The notes under the pieces are model-generated. The model worked only from the letters and a program-made list of their open reading frames with translations, had not been told where the DNA came from and made no database searches. The position numbers and the translations under genes were made by a program. Shown in pieces: positions 43,988 through 53,473 of a stretch of DNA of 64,000 nt. The stretch lies in contig DDQK01000035.1 in assembly GCA_002342665.1 (NCBI GenBank), positions 62,377 through 126,376 of the forward strand. The letters are read 5' to 3'. How positions within the stretch are numbered: the stretch's first letter is position 1; each line of letters begins with the position of its first letter. Source of the DNA: Prevotella sp. UBA2444 (lineage in GTDB: Bacteria > Bacteroidota > Bacteroidia > Bacteroidales > Bacteroidaceae).

Positions 43988-46183
43988 ATGGCAGTGGGAC
44001 CGATGATAGTGAATGAGGCCTTGGAATTGGTGCTGACGAGATTGACGGAAAAAAATCTCAGCGGTGCTTTAGTGGCAATGGACAGCTACCTCTCTGCTCA
44101 TCCGAAGCAGAATGACGCTCATCGTGTGGAGGCTGTCAGAGCAGATTTCCAATTGATGACTGACTATTGGCGTCGAGGTTATAAGGATCCTCAGCTGAAC
44201 GGTCTTTACGATAACCTGTTACGTCGCATGTACGTCATCTATGCCAATGCTGCTCTCGGCTATGCCGTCGGCCACTCATCTTATCTGTCCTCTGTCTATA
44301 TGCGTCTCACGTTGACAGCCCGCGACTGGTCTGTCCAATCTCTGAAGGAGTCGCTCGAAGCGCATGTGTCTGAGGTGGCGATGCTGGAACTGGAACCAGA
44401 AAACAAACGGGGTGAGAAGCGTAAGGAGATATTCCGTCGCCATCATCAGCTGATGAGCGAGTGGTTTGACAACATCTGGCTTTCAACCATCTGGACAGAC
44501 GGACAGGCATCGGCCATGGAAGAACTGCTGCTCTCACCAACCATCGATGTCAGAGACCAGCAATTGCTGGTGAGCGGTATAATGATAGCTGCCATCAACT
44601 ACTTCGATGTTGCTAAGTTTCGTACCCTCTTGCATGTCTATCGGCAAGCATCCGACGAGACTGTACGTCAGCGCGCCTTGGTAGGATGGGTAATGTCACT
44701 CAGAAACAGTGTACCAGTTCTGCTGTATCGTGAGGATCTGAAGGAGATGGAGACGCTGCTCGAAGATGGGAAGGTATGCGAAGAATTGGTGCAGCTGCAG
44801 GAACAGATCATTTTCTGTATTAATGCAGAGAAGGACAACCAAACGATACAGAAGGACATCATGCCCGATCTCTTGAAGAACAGCAATTTCCGGGTGACTC
44901 GTCATGGTATTGAGGAGATAGAGGAAGATTCTTTAGAGGATATATTGCATCCTGACGCAGAGGAGCGCCGTATGGAACAGATGGAGGAGAGCTTCCAGAA
45001 GATGCAGCAGATGCAGAAACAGGGCTCTGATATCTATTTCGGCGGTTTCTCGCAGATGAAGCGGTTCTCCTTTTTCCAGGATATATGCAACTGGTTTGTG
45101 CCTTACTATACTGACCATCCCGGCATCAGCGAATTGATGGAGAGATTCCAGAAAAACCGTTTTCTGCAGACTATAGTTAGTGTTGGTCCCTTTTGCAATA
45201 GTGACAAATACTCCTTCCTCCTTGCTTTTTCGCAGGTGATGGAGAGAATACCAGAGCAGTTGCGCCAAATGATGGAGGCTGGCGAGGCTGCTGTAACCGA
45301 AGTGATGCAGGAGGAAAGTCGCAGTGCTGCTTATATACGGCGTATGTATCTGCAGGATATCTATCGGTTTTATCGTATTTATCCCAAGCGGGGCGATTTC
45401 TACGATCCTTTCGATAGAGAAAGTGCTGATTATATTTTCATGGCGCATCCTGCCTTTATGCGAACCCATCTGGAACCCTATTTCAACGAGGTTGCTGCCT
45501 TCATGATCAAGCAGAAGTTGTATGAAGAGGCTGGAATGGTTTTGGAAAATTGTGGCGAGGCCCGTCGGGATTTCCGTTATTACATGATGGCTGGCTATTT
45601 GGTGCAGCATGGCTATTTCCAGTTTGAAGGAGAGGAGTTGACAGACCGATATTTTTATCAGAAAGCCCTGGAGTTTCAGCCTGATAGCGAGCGCGCCTTG
45701 CTTGGGTATGCACGTGCTCTTTTCAGAATGGAAAACTATGAAGAGGCATTAGGAATATATGATCGGTTGTTGACGATTCAGCCAGGTAAGCGTAACTACC
45801 TGTTAAACCGTGCTGTTTGTCTTTCGAAATTGAAACGTTTTGCTGACGCTCAGAAAGATCTCTATCGCCTGAACTATGAAATGCCAGACGATCAACATGT
45901 CAATCGTGTGCTGGCATGGACGCTTACCTGTGATGATAAGTTCGAACAGGCAGATCGGATTTACGGCACTCTGATGGGTGGCAATCCTGCACCGGAAGAC
46001 TTACTCAACTATGGCTATTGTCTGTGGCTCAGAGGTCATGTCGATGATGCTGCCGACTGTTTCCATCGCTATCTGAAAGAGTCGGATGATACGCCGCTTG
46101 GCATTCTCGCGAAGGAACGGGATTTGTTGCTGGAGAAAGGCATCACTGAGGCTGAGATGCAGCTGATGCTTTATATTCTCTGA
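43988..46183 (+). CDS. Large TPR-repeat protein, function unknown
   Basis: 731 aa, no signal peptide, so cytoplasmic. Almost all helical; clear TPR units lie in the last ~220 residues (YQKALEFQPDSERALLGYAR, then ALFRMENYEEALGIYDRLLT and LNRAVCLSKLKRFADAQKDL). A Met/Gln-rich helix (EESFQKMQQMQKQG) lies near ~330. It is a likely scaffold, partner unknown. Met6 is an alternative start. The last 41 bp overlap the convergent acyltransferase gene. Confidence 0.8.
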   Translation: MAVGPMIVNEALELVLTRLTEKNLSGALVAMDSYLSAHPKQNDAHRVEAVRADFQLMTDYWRRGYKDPQLNGLYDNLLRRMYVIYANAALGYAVGHSSYLSSVYMRLTLTARDWSVQSLKESLEAHVSEVAMLELEPENKRGEKRKEIFRRHHQLMSEWFDNIWLSTIWTDGQASAMEELLLSPTIDVRDQQLLVSGIMIAAINYFDVAKFRTLLHVYRQASDETVRQRALVGWVMSLRNSVPVLLYREDLKEMETLLEDGKVCEELVQLQEQIIFCINAEKDNQTIQKDIMPDLLKNSNFRVTRHGIEEIEEDSLEDILHPDAEERRMEQMEESFQKMQQMQKQGSDIYFGGFSQMKRFSFFQDICNWFVPYYTDHPGISELMERFQKNRFLQTIVSVGPFCNSDKYSFLLAFSQVMERIPEQLRQMMEAGEAAVTEVMQEESRSAAYIRRMYLQDIYRFYRIYPKRGDFYDPFDRESADYIFMAHPAFMRTHLEPYFNEVAAFMIKQKLYEEAGMVLENCGEARRDFRYYMMAGYLVQHGYFQFEGEELTDRYFYQKALEFQPDSERALLGYARALFRMENYEEALGIYDRLLTIQPGKRNYLLNRAVCLSKLKRFADAQKDLYRLNYEMPDDQHVNRVLAWTLTCDDKFEQADRIYGTLMGGNPAPEDLLNYGYCLWLRGHVDDAADCFHRYLKESDDTPLGILAKERDLLLEKGITEAEMQLMLYIL

Positions 46184-47360
46184 ATTTAGACCTTCCCCTT
46201 TCGCTCAACCAAGTGGCTGCTAATGGGAGCCCTACGCCTGCAATGGTGTAGAGTATCCAGAAGAGATCCTCCTGAGAGTGCTCGTGGATTACCATGTGGC
46301 AACCTATCTGTCTTGGGTCGAGGCCATAATACCAGATTTTGAGCAGACTCACTGTCTTGTAGGCCACGATGTGGAAGATAAAGATGTTGAGGGTGTGGTC
46401 GCCGGTATACACCAGGAATCGCTTCAGGCAATTGTCATGGCTGTCTATCCATCGGCTGATGTTGTAGGTCATCAGGAATCCCAGCAGGGCTGGCAACGGC
46501 AGTGAGAGAAATTGCGTGAAGTTGGAGCGCCAGTTCATGTTGGCCGTCAGGTAATATGAGAAGAAATAGACGATGACGGCAAATAGTAGTGTAGTCCAGA
46601 CGGAGGCATAGTAGCGGGAGATGAACTGCTGATACTTGTCGACCATCTGTCTGAAGATGAATCCGCACCCGAAGAAGAAACAGCCCATCATGTCGCGATA
46701 TCCACCCTGCACCAGGTTGACGACCTTCAGGCCTTCATAGGTCTTCCACCCGCAGAGCAGAAGCATGATCAGGCAGATGAGGTAGGGGGTGATGACTCTT
46801 CCTGATAATCCAGAAAATCCAGAAAAACCGGAAAATCCAGAAAATCCGGGTATTCTGCAAAAACCGGCTAATCTGGATAATCCTGCATCGACAGCCTTAT
46901 ATATAATAAGGTATAGGATACTGGCTACAAAGAGACCTCGGAAGAACCAGAAGGCTCCGCAGAGGAATTGGTCGTATCCTCCCATGGCAGTAGTGATGTT
47001 CCACAGATTCTGTTGTATGGCGTGCCATGAGTATGGATGCGTCACGCCTCCCATCTCGTTGCCGTAGACTTCATTGAGCACCCCTAAGTCAAACATCCAG
47101 TTGTGTATGATCAGGAAGAATACCGACCATTTCCAGAAGGGCCAGTAGAGCCCTTTGATGCGTTTCTTGATAAAGGTGGCTTCATCGTTAAGGTATTTGA
47201 GTGAAAAGAAGTACCCTGCCGTCATGAAGAAGAGTGGCATGTGGAATTCGAAGATGAACTTGCACAGCCATCCGGGGGCTTCGGCATGTGCGATGACCAT
47301 CAGGATGATTGCGATGCCTTTGGCGATGGATATGGTTGTGTCCCTCTTCACACTCTTCAC
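46143..47360 (-). CDS. Acyltransferase 3 family membrane protein
   Basis: 405 aa, about ten helices. It opens with DTTISIAKGIAIILMVIAHA and FEFHMPLFFMTAGYFFSLKY, typical of the acyltransferase 3 family that O-acylates sugars of surface glycans. Between two helices lies GFCRIPGFSGFSGFSGFSG, encoded by a 9-bp repeat (46805-46887). It starts 3 bp after the phospholipase D-like gene, so they are co-transcribed. The C-terminal ~14 codons overlap the convergent TPR gene. Confidence 0.85.
   Translation of the reverse strand: MKSVKRDTTISIAKGIAIILMVIAHAEAPGWLCKFIFEFHMPLFFMTAGYFFSLKYLNDEATFIKKRIKGLYWPFWKWSVFFLIIHNWMFDLGVLNEVYGNEMGGVTHPYSWHAIQQNLWNITTAMGGYDQFLCGAFWFFRGLFVASILYLIIYKAVDAGLSRLAGFCRIPGFSGFSGFSGFSGLSGRVITPYLICLIMLLLCGWKTYEGLKVVNLVQGGYRDMMGCFFFGCGFIFRQMVDKYQQFISRYYASVWTTLLFAVIVYFFSYYLTANMNWRSNFTQFLSLPLPALLGFLMTYNISRWIDSHDNCLKRFLVYTGDHTLNIFIFHIVAYKTVSLLKIWYYGLDPRQIGCHMVIHEHSQEDLFWILYTIAGVGLPLAATWLSERGRSKFREYKASAASQPQ
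46805..46887. repeat. 9-bp AATCCAGAA tandem repeat inside the acyltransferase gene
   Basis: About nine units (AATCCAGAA, AATCCAGAA, AAACCGGAA, AATCCAGAA, AATCCGGGT and diverged ones). Being a multiple of three, it adds Phe-Ser-Gly triplets without a frameshift. Confidence 0.8.
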
Positions 47361-47363
47361 GTC

Positions 47364-48608
47364 TTAAATCAGTGGTGTCAGCAGACTGCCGAACCATCCG
47401 CGGAACTTCTGCCAGGGCGTTCGGATACGTTCCCACTCCTCATCTGTCAGCTGGTTGCTCTTCTGCTTGTCGCGTTCAAACATCGCGTCAAGTTCGAGGG
47501 TGGTCTCACGGTCTATGATGAGGGCATTCTCTTCAAAGTCAAAACGCAAACCGCGGGCATCGAGGTTGGCACTGCCCACCGTGCAGAAGCGTCCGTCGAC
47601 CATCATGATCTTGGAGTGGTGGAAGCCAGGCTGGTAGAGCCATACGCTTGCACCGCGCTTCATTAGCTTGTGAACGTTGCGGAGCACAACGTCGGGCGTC
47701 AGCTTGACGTCGTACTTTTGTGACACCATGATCTCAACCTTCACTCCGCGGTCGATGGCTCGCTTCAGAGCCTTCCACGACGCTGGGGTGAGTGTCATGT
47801 AGGCATTGATGATCTTTATGGAGTCGCGGGCGTCGTCGATGGCTTGTATATAGAACTTCTGCATATACTGATTCATCACCCTTGGCTCGCGGTTGATGAT
47901 GCCGATCATCTTGTGGCCTGCCGGGACGCCCTGATAGTATTTCGAGGCGGAGAGGTCCTCGCCAGTGTTCCTCCTCCACATGCGTGCGAAGATGGTCTGC
48001 AAGTCGTTGACCACAGGTCCCTCGAGCCTACAGTGCATATCGCGCCATTCGCCCACCAGCTCGGAGCCCACGACGTAGTAGTCGGCCACGTTCATGCCTC
48101 CCGTATAGGCAATCTTGCCGTCGATGACTACTATTTTACGGTGGTCACGGGGCCAGATATGGTTGACCCATGGGAAGCGGATTGGGTCGAATTCTATGAT
48201 ATTGATGCCGTCGGCCCGCAGCTTCTCGAGGTGGTGCTTCTTCAATGGCTGGTTGTTGGAGTCGTTGCCGAAGCCGTCGAACATGGCTCTCACTTCGACG
48301 CCCTCCTTGCATTTCTCTCGCAGGATGTCGAAGAGCAGCGAGGCGATGGAGTCATTGCGGAAATTGAAATACTCCAGGTGAACGCTCTGCCGGGCATTGC
48401 GGATATCCTCGAACATCAGTTCGAACTTGTCGCGTCCCGACATGATAAGCCTCACCTTGTTGTCGTCGGTGAATCTGACGCCCAGCTCTCTCATCTGCCG
48501 CACAATCAGCGAGTCGCTGGTCTGGGCGCTTGTAGTGAATAGTGAATAGTGTATAGCAAATAGTACTGTCAGTGTTGTCCTTAATAAATATCCTTGAAAA
48601 CTGTTCAT
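47364..48608 (-). CDS. Phospholipase D / cardiolipin synthase-like protein, exported
   Basis: 414 aa. Two HKD motifs are intact: His156, Lys158, Asp163 (DHRKIVVIDG, followed by GGMNVADYY) and His331, Lys333, Asp338 (HHSKIMMVDG, followed by GSANLDARG). Cardiolipin synthases usually have two N-terminal membrane helices; here there is one hydrophobic leader ending SLFTTSAQ, probably a signal peptide, so the enzyme would act in the periplasm. Residues 15-27 (VLFAIHYSLFTTS) are encoded by the GTGAATA/TATTCAC repeat. Co-transcribed with the acyltransferase. Confidence 0.85.
   Translation of the reverse strand: MNSFQGYLLRTTLTVLFAIHYSLFTTSAQTSDSLIVRQMRELGVRFTDDNKVRLIMSGRDKFELMFEDIRNARQSVHLEYFNFRNDSIASLLFDILREKCKEGVEVRAMFDGFGNDSNNQPLKKHHLEKLRADGINIIEFDPIRFPWVNHIWPRDHRKIVVIDGKIAYTGGMNVADYYVVGSELVGEWRDMHCRLEGPVVNDLQTIFARMWRRNTGEDLSASKYYQGVPAGHKMIGIINREPRVMNQYMQKFYIQAIDDARDSIKIINAYMTLTPASWKALKRAIDRGVKVEIMVSQKYDVKLTPDVVLRNVHKLMKRGASVWLYQPGFHHSKIMMVDGRFCTVGSANLDARGLRFDFEENALIIDRETTLELDAMFERDKQKSNQLTDEEWERIRTPWQKFRGWFGSLLTPLI
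48532..48560. repeat. TATTCAC/GTGAATA tandem repeat encoding a signal peptide
   Basis: On the minus strand, ACTATTT, GCTATAC, ACTATTC and ACTATTC encode the leader VLFAIHYSLFT. It nearly matches the repeat-made leader of the unrelated GH89 gene. Confidence 0.8.
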
Positions 48609-48658
48609 CTCTTTTTAACGCTCTCTTCTCAAATTATGATTTGCTTTTCACTTTTTCA

Positions 48659-51600
48659 CTATTTCCTGTGCTTCAGTCTGTACTCAAGCGGTGTCATGCC
48701 GAATTTCTCCTTGAAGATTGTGATATAGTTCTCGGCAGTCAGGAAGCCTACGTTCGTGGCCAACTCACTCATATTGATATTCGTACGTTTCAGGAGGATG
48801 CAGGAGTGCTTCAGTCGCAGGTCGCGCACCAGTTCTGCCGGCGTCTTGCCTGTCAGCGTCCGTACCCTGTGGAAGAAGGGTACACGTCCCATACCCATTG
48901 CTGTAGCCATCTCCTCGAGACTGATTTGTCCGCGACTCATGTTCTGCATCACGTATTGCTCGATGTTCTTCATCAGCTGCTGATCCATCGCGTCGAGCAT
49001 CGAGTAGTCACTTAGGGTGGCCGTCTCCTCGCCTTCGCCGTTTTCCTTGTCTGACACCGTGGGCACGTCTTCCGTGACCACACCACCTTCATTGGCCTGT
49101 ACCGTCTGCTTTTTCTTGATCTGTATATCCACCAGGTTGATGGGGTCGTCGTCTGATACTTGGTCTGTCGTAGAGATGCGCGTATTGTCGTTGCTGTAAC
49201 TCTCGGTGGCAGTTGTCATACTGGCATTCTGGTTCTCGAGCATACGGGTCTCAGCACCTTCGATGAGGTTGCTGTTCATTTCGATGGGACCCAGGCCAAG
49301 CACCTTGTTGAATCGTGTGACGGCATCCTGCAGGTTGAAGGGCTTCGACAGGTAGTCGTCAGCAGAGAGGGTAATGTTCTGCGTACGCATGTCGTGAGGA
49401 GTCAGCACGCCCTCTGTCATCAATACGAATTTGATTTTCTGCGTCACTGCTGTCGTCTTCAGGTGGTTGCACAGCTCACTGCCTGTCATGCCTTGCATGT
49501 TCTGTTTGCAGATCACCAGGTCGGGCTGCATCTCCTCGATGTCAGATGCTGCCTTCATGATGTCGTTATAGGCATGGAAGTTGTAGACATACTTTAGTCT
49601 GGTAGTGGCAAACTTCAGGAGATCCTCGTTGTCGTCGATCATCACCACCGAGAATTTCATCGTCGGGGCGTCAAGGGCTGCTCTTGAGATAGAGCGCTCT
49701 GTGGTGAGAGTGTCTCCCAGGTCAGGCAGCTCTATTTCTCCCTTTCCGTTCAGATCCAGGCGGTCGTGTACCGCGTTCTTGGCTTTCTCCTCCGGGTGCT
49801 CCAGACTGGTCTGCATGTCGCTGACGCGGGTAATCACTTGCAGCATCTGTGAGTGGAGGGCGTTCAGCTGCTCGCGTTCCTCGAGACTCTTCTCCTTCTC
49901 CGAGAGGTTGCCGATGATGGAGGTCATGCGCGCCATGGGCTGACGCAGGTCGTCGCTGGCTGCCTTGATCTCTTCGCGCTGTTTGATGAGCTCCGCGATG
50001 ACGGCATTCTTCCGGTTCCTGATTGCCTTGATCTGCTTCATGCCAATCCGCCAGAAGTAGATGACCACAGCAGCGATGATGATGTAGGCCATGATCATCC
50101 ACCAGGAGAGCAGCCAGTGCCGCTGCACACTGATGACCAGCGTGCGCTCCTGATTGCTGAGGGCGCCTTCTGCACTGACGGCCTTCACGTGCAGGGTATA
50201 TTTGCCACTGCCGAGGTCGTGGAAGGTCACACCGTGGGTGAGTGCGTTACCGTTGCGCCAGTCATCGTCGAGTCCTTCCATCCAGTACATGAACTGCAGG
50301 CGCTCGCTCTGGTTGTAGTTGCCTGCACCAAACTTGATGGTGAAGGTATTCTGGTCGTGGCTCAGGTCTAATCGCGAAGTCTCGTTGAGGGCTTGCGACA
50401 GCACCACCTTTCCTCCGTATTCATGCCCCGTGATGATTTCCTCCTCACCAATGAACAGCTGGGTGAGCATCACACGGGGCAGTGACTCATTGTCGTCGTT
50501 GCCCTTCTGCAGCACCCAGTTCACGCCAAACAGGCCACCCAGCAGCACATTTCCGTCCTTGCGAGTCAGAATGGCTCCGGGGTTGAACTCGTTGCTCTGC
50601 AGACCGTCAGCTGTGGTGTAGTTGTACAGACCGTAGTTGTTCGAGCCGTCCTCGTGGTTACGCTGGATGACTATGCGGCAGACACCACTGCTGGTGGTCA
50701 CCCAGATATTGTGGTTCTTGTCTTCTGCAATACCGCAGATGTTGTTGTTGCAGAGTCCCTGCTTCTCGGTGATATAGTCCAGATTGTCGTTGTCCAGGTT
50801 CAGGATGTTCAGTCCTTCACGGGTACCTATCCAGATGAGTCCGCGAGAGTCTTGCATCACCTGCGTGATATAGTGGTTGGTGAAGGTCTTGATGTTCGTT
50901 GAGTTTCCTGTCAGCACTTTCTTCTCCGTGTTGGACAGGTTCAGGATCACCAGTCCCTCAGCCGTTCCGATAAACAGGTTGTTGGCCTTGTTGTCTTTGT
51001 TGTACGACAGACAGGTCACGTTGTTGGTGTTCAGCTTTCCGTTCTCTCGCGTGTAGGTCGAGAATGAGTTCATTCTGGAGTTGTACACCTGCAGTCCACC
51101 GTTGGTGGCTATCCAGAGGTTGCCGATCTTGTCTGTACAGAGATCGTTGATATGGTCGTCTATCAGTGTCTTGTTCAGACTGTCCTTGGCTTGTGAGTAG
51201 ATGGTCGACGTGCCGTTCTTGATGCGCGTCAGTCCGTTGCGCTTCGAACCCACCCACAGGCTTCCGTCGTTGGTAAATGCCATAGCCGAGACCTTGAGGC
51301 TGGAGAGTGGTCCGTTGTACCCGATCACGCCCTTGTCGCTCGTGCCGTACCACACCTTTCCGCTGTCGGCTTGTGCAATGGCTGTGATGTCGCCGTTGAG
51401 CTCCGAACCGAATCGGTAGATATACTTGCCCGAATAGGCGATGCCCGACTTCTCGGTACCCACCCAGAGCAGGTCTGTGTCGTCCACGTAGACGCTCTGT
51501 ATGCTGATCACATCCTTGAACAGTTGGCGGTCGTTGATGTTGCGCGGGTGTACGGATTCTATCTCATGCGTGTTCACGTCGTAGCACAAGAGTCCCATCT

Positions 51601-52465
51601 GGTCTGATCCAATCCAGATGTTGCCGCTACGGTCACCGGCCATCCCGTTGATGTTGCGGTCCACGCCGATGCTCGTCAGTCCCAGGCGGTCGCCGATGGA
51701 TGTATCCCACTGATCAGCGCTTTTGTTGTATTTGAAGAGTGTGCCCTGTCCGTAGAGCCAGATGTTGTCCATCTGGTCGGCAAACGCCTTGAGCGACTTG
51801 GAGTGGCGCAGTTTGCGTGTGGCTATCTCGTTGCTGGCCCATACCGTGTGCTGCTGGTGCATCACGTCGCAGCATACCAGCCGTCCGTCGTCATATACCA
51901 GTATGGCACCGTCTTTACACTCGCTGATGGAGCAGATGACGCCTTGTGGCACGCCGTGTGCATCGTCGGTATAGCCGAACTCATAGGTTCCCTGCTGCTG
52001 CATGTTGAAACAGATCACGCCTTTGTTAGGGATGGCTGCCCACAGATTCTTGTGACGGTCCACATAGACAATGCTCGGGATGGTCTCAATGCCCATGCTG
52101 GCGAAGTATTGCTTCATGTCGCGCTCGAAGGTTTCTGTCTGCGGATGGTAGATACAGTAGCCTGAAGCGGTCTCTATGAGCAGGTTGCCGTCGAGTGTCT
52201 CCTGTATGGAGTTGATGTAGCTGTTGGGCAGCGATGAGCCGTCTTGCGAGTCGCTCTGGAAGTTCTTGAACACATAGCCATCGTAACGGTATAGTCCGGC
52301 AGGGGTACCGAACCACATAAATCCGCGCGAGTCTTTCATGATGCAGTTGATCTGGCTGCTGGTCAGTCCGTCGCGCGCGTCCAATGTCTTAAACAGATAG
52401 TCTGCCACCACTACCAGCGGCAGCATGAGCATCAGTGCGATGATTATTTTCTTTATATTCCTCAT
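48659..52465 (-). CDS. Two-component-type propeller regulator lacking phospho-acceptors (pseudo-HTCS)
   Basis: 1268 aa from the ATG at 52465. A leader helix precedes ~700 residues of two-component propeller repeats (MKDSRGFMWFGTPAGLYRYD, DSRGLIWIGTREGLNIL) and a Y_Y_Y domain ending ~770. A membrane helix lies at ~786-806. The HisKA-like helix reads SDDLRQPMARM, with Asp838 where His is expected; no HATPase domain follows; the receiver (~935-1050) has Lys987 in DLVICKQNMQGMTG where the phospho-Asp should be. An AraC HTH (~1165-1268) ends the protein. It is probably a ligand-gated regulator without phosphotransfer. Confidence 0.9.
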   Translation of the reverse strand: MRNIKKIIIALMLMLPLVVVADYLFKTLDARDGLTSSQINCIMKDSRGFMWFGTPAGLYRYDGYVFKNFQSDSQDGSSLPNSYINSIQETLDGNLLIETASGYCIYHPQTETFERDMKQYFASMGIETIPSIVYVDRHKNLWAAIPNKGVICFNMQQQGTYEFGYTDDAHGVPQGVICSISECKDGAILVYDDGRLVCCDVMHQQHTVWASNEIATRKLRHSKSLKAFADQMDNIWLYGQGTLFKYNKSADQWDTSIGDRLGLTSIGVDRNINGMAGDRSGNIWIGSDQMGLLCYDVNTHEIESVHPRNINDRQLFKDVISIQSVYVDDTDLLWVGTEKSGIAYSGKYIYRFGSELNGDITAIAQADSGKVWYGTSDKGVIGYNGPLSSLKVSAMAFTNDGSLWVGSKRNGLTRIKNGTSTIYSQAKDSLNKTLIDDHINDLCTDKIGNLWIATNGGLQVYNSRMNSFSTYTRENGKLNTNNVTCLSYNKDNKANNLFIGTAEGLVILNLSNTEKKVLTGNSTNIKTFTNHYITQVMQDSRGLIWIGTREGLNILNLDNDNLDYITEKQGLCNNNICGIAEDKNHNIWVTTSSGVCRIVIQRNHEDGSNNYGLYNYTTADGLQSNEFNPGAILTRKDGNVLLGGLFGVNWVLQKGNDDNESLPRVMLTQLFIGEEEIITGHEYGGKVVLSQALNETSRLDLSHDQNTFTIKFGAGNYNQSERLQFMYWMEGLDDDWRNGNALTHGVTFHDLGSGKYTLHVKAVSAEGALSNQERTLVISVQRHWLLSWWMIMAYIIIAAVVIYFWRIGMKQIKAIRNRKNAVIAELIKQREEIKAASDDLRQPMARMTSIIGNLSEKEKSLEEREQLNALHSQMLQVITRVSDMQTSLEHPEEKAKNAVHDRLDLNGKGEIELPDLGDTLTTERSISRAALDAPTMKFSVVMIDDNEDLLKFATTRLKYVYNFHAYNDIMKAASDIEEMQPDLVICKQNMQGMTGSELCNHLKTTAVTQKIKFVLMTEGVLTPHDMRTQNITLSADDYLSKPFNLQDAVTRFNKVLGLGPIEMNSNLIEGAETRMLENQNASMTTATESYSNDNTRISTTDQVSDDDPINLVDIQIKKKQTVQANEGGVVTEDVPTVSDKENGEGEETATLSDYSMLDAMDQQLMKNIEQYVMQNMSRGQISLEEMATAMGMGRVPFFHRVRTLTGKTPAELVRDLRLKHSCILLKRTNINMSELATNVGFLTAENYITIFKEKFGMTPLEYRLKHRK

Positions 52466-52470
52466 AAAGT

Positions 52471-52526
52471 CCAATCTTCAATGTTCAATCTCTCAATCTC
52501 TCAATCTCTCAATCTCTCAATCTCCT
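52471..52526. repeat. TCTCAATC 8-bp repeat between kdsD and the regulator gene
   Basis: At least four TCTCAATC units plus related TTCAATG/TTCAATC units fill the spacer and reach the kdsD stop codon. Confidence 0.7.
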
Positions 52527-53473
52527 CAAATCTCACACGCATAGTGGTCTACGACGCCCAGCAGATGGCTTGCATCGTCAGTCACCAGTACAGAGTGGAT
52601 TTTGTATTTGTTCATCATTCGTTGTATCTCCGTAATTTTGGTGTCGGGCCTCACCGTCTTTGGCGTGCGCGTCATAATGTCGCTCACAGTGCGGTCGAAG
52701 AATTCTGCCTGCCATTTCTCCATGGCCCGGCGGATATCGCCGTCAGTGATCAGTCCCACCACCTTGCCGTCTGTCTCAGCTACGCCGAGTCCCAGCTTAC
52801 CCTTGCTCACCAGGATGATGGCTTCGCCCAGATGCATATCGGGGGGCAGTACGGGCAGATCGTCGCGGAACATCACGTCCTGTGCGGTGGTCAGCAGGCG
52901 CTTGCCCAGTTCTCCCCCAGGGTGGAACTGTGCAAAGTCGCGTGGCTGGAATCCGCGCTTCTCCATCAGTGCGATGGCTAGTGCGTCGCCCATGGCCAGC
53001 TGAGCCATTGTCGAACTGGTGGGGGCCAGGTTCATGGGGCAGGCTTCCTTTTCCACGCTCACGTTCAGGTGGCACGTGGCATATTTGGCCAGTAGCGACT
53101 GTGGATTTCCCGTCATGCCGATGATGGGTATCTGCATGTGCAGCACCATCGGGATGAAGCGTAGCAGCTCGTCTGTCTGTCCGGAGTGGGAGAGTGCCAG
53201 CACCACGTCGTCGCTGGTCATCACGCCCAGGTCGCCGTGGAACACGTCGAGCGGGTTGATGAAGAAGGAGGGCGTGCCTGTCGAGGATAGTGTGGCGGCG
53301 ATCTTCGCGCCGATGTGTCCGCTCTTGCCTACACCCGTCACGATGATCTTGCCCTTGCACCGGTACATCAGTTCCACTGCCTTATCAAACCGTTCGTCCA
53401 ACTGGGGGATGAGCCCCAGTACGGCCTCGGCCTCGTCCTTGAAGCATTGTATGGCGTATTCCCTGCTATTCAT
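52526..53473 (-). CDS. kdsD: D-arabinose-5-phosphate isomerase (KpsF/GutQ family)
   Basis: 315 aa. An N-terminal SIS sugar-isomerase domain (GKIIVTGVGKSGHIGAKIAA, SSTGTPSFFINPLDVFHGDL, LALSHSGQTDELLR) is followed by two CBS domains (~200-315: DVMFRDDLPVLPPDMHLGEA, ISDIMTR-type segment SDIMTRTPKTV). It converts ribulose 5-phosphate to arabinose 5-phosphate for Kdo. It overlaps the end of kdsA by 8 bp, so two consecutive Kdo steps are coupled. Confidence 0.94.
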   Translation of the reverse strand: MNSREYAIQCFKDEAEAVLGLIPQLDERFDKAVELMYRCKGKIIVTGVGKSGHIGAKIAATLSSTGTPSFFINPLDVFHGDLGVMTSDDVVLALSHSGQTDELLRFIPMVLHMQIPIIGMTGNPQSLLAKYATCHLNVSVEKEACPMNLAPTSSTMAQLAMGDALAIALMEKRGFQPRDFAQFHPGGELGKRLLTTAQDVMFRDDLPVLPPDMHLGEAIILVSKGKLGLGVAETDGKVVGLITDGDIRRAMEKWQAEFFDRTVSDIMTRTPKTVRPDTKITEIQRMMNKYKIHSVLVTDDASHLLGVVDHYACEI

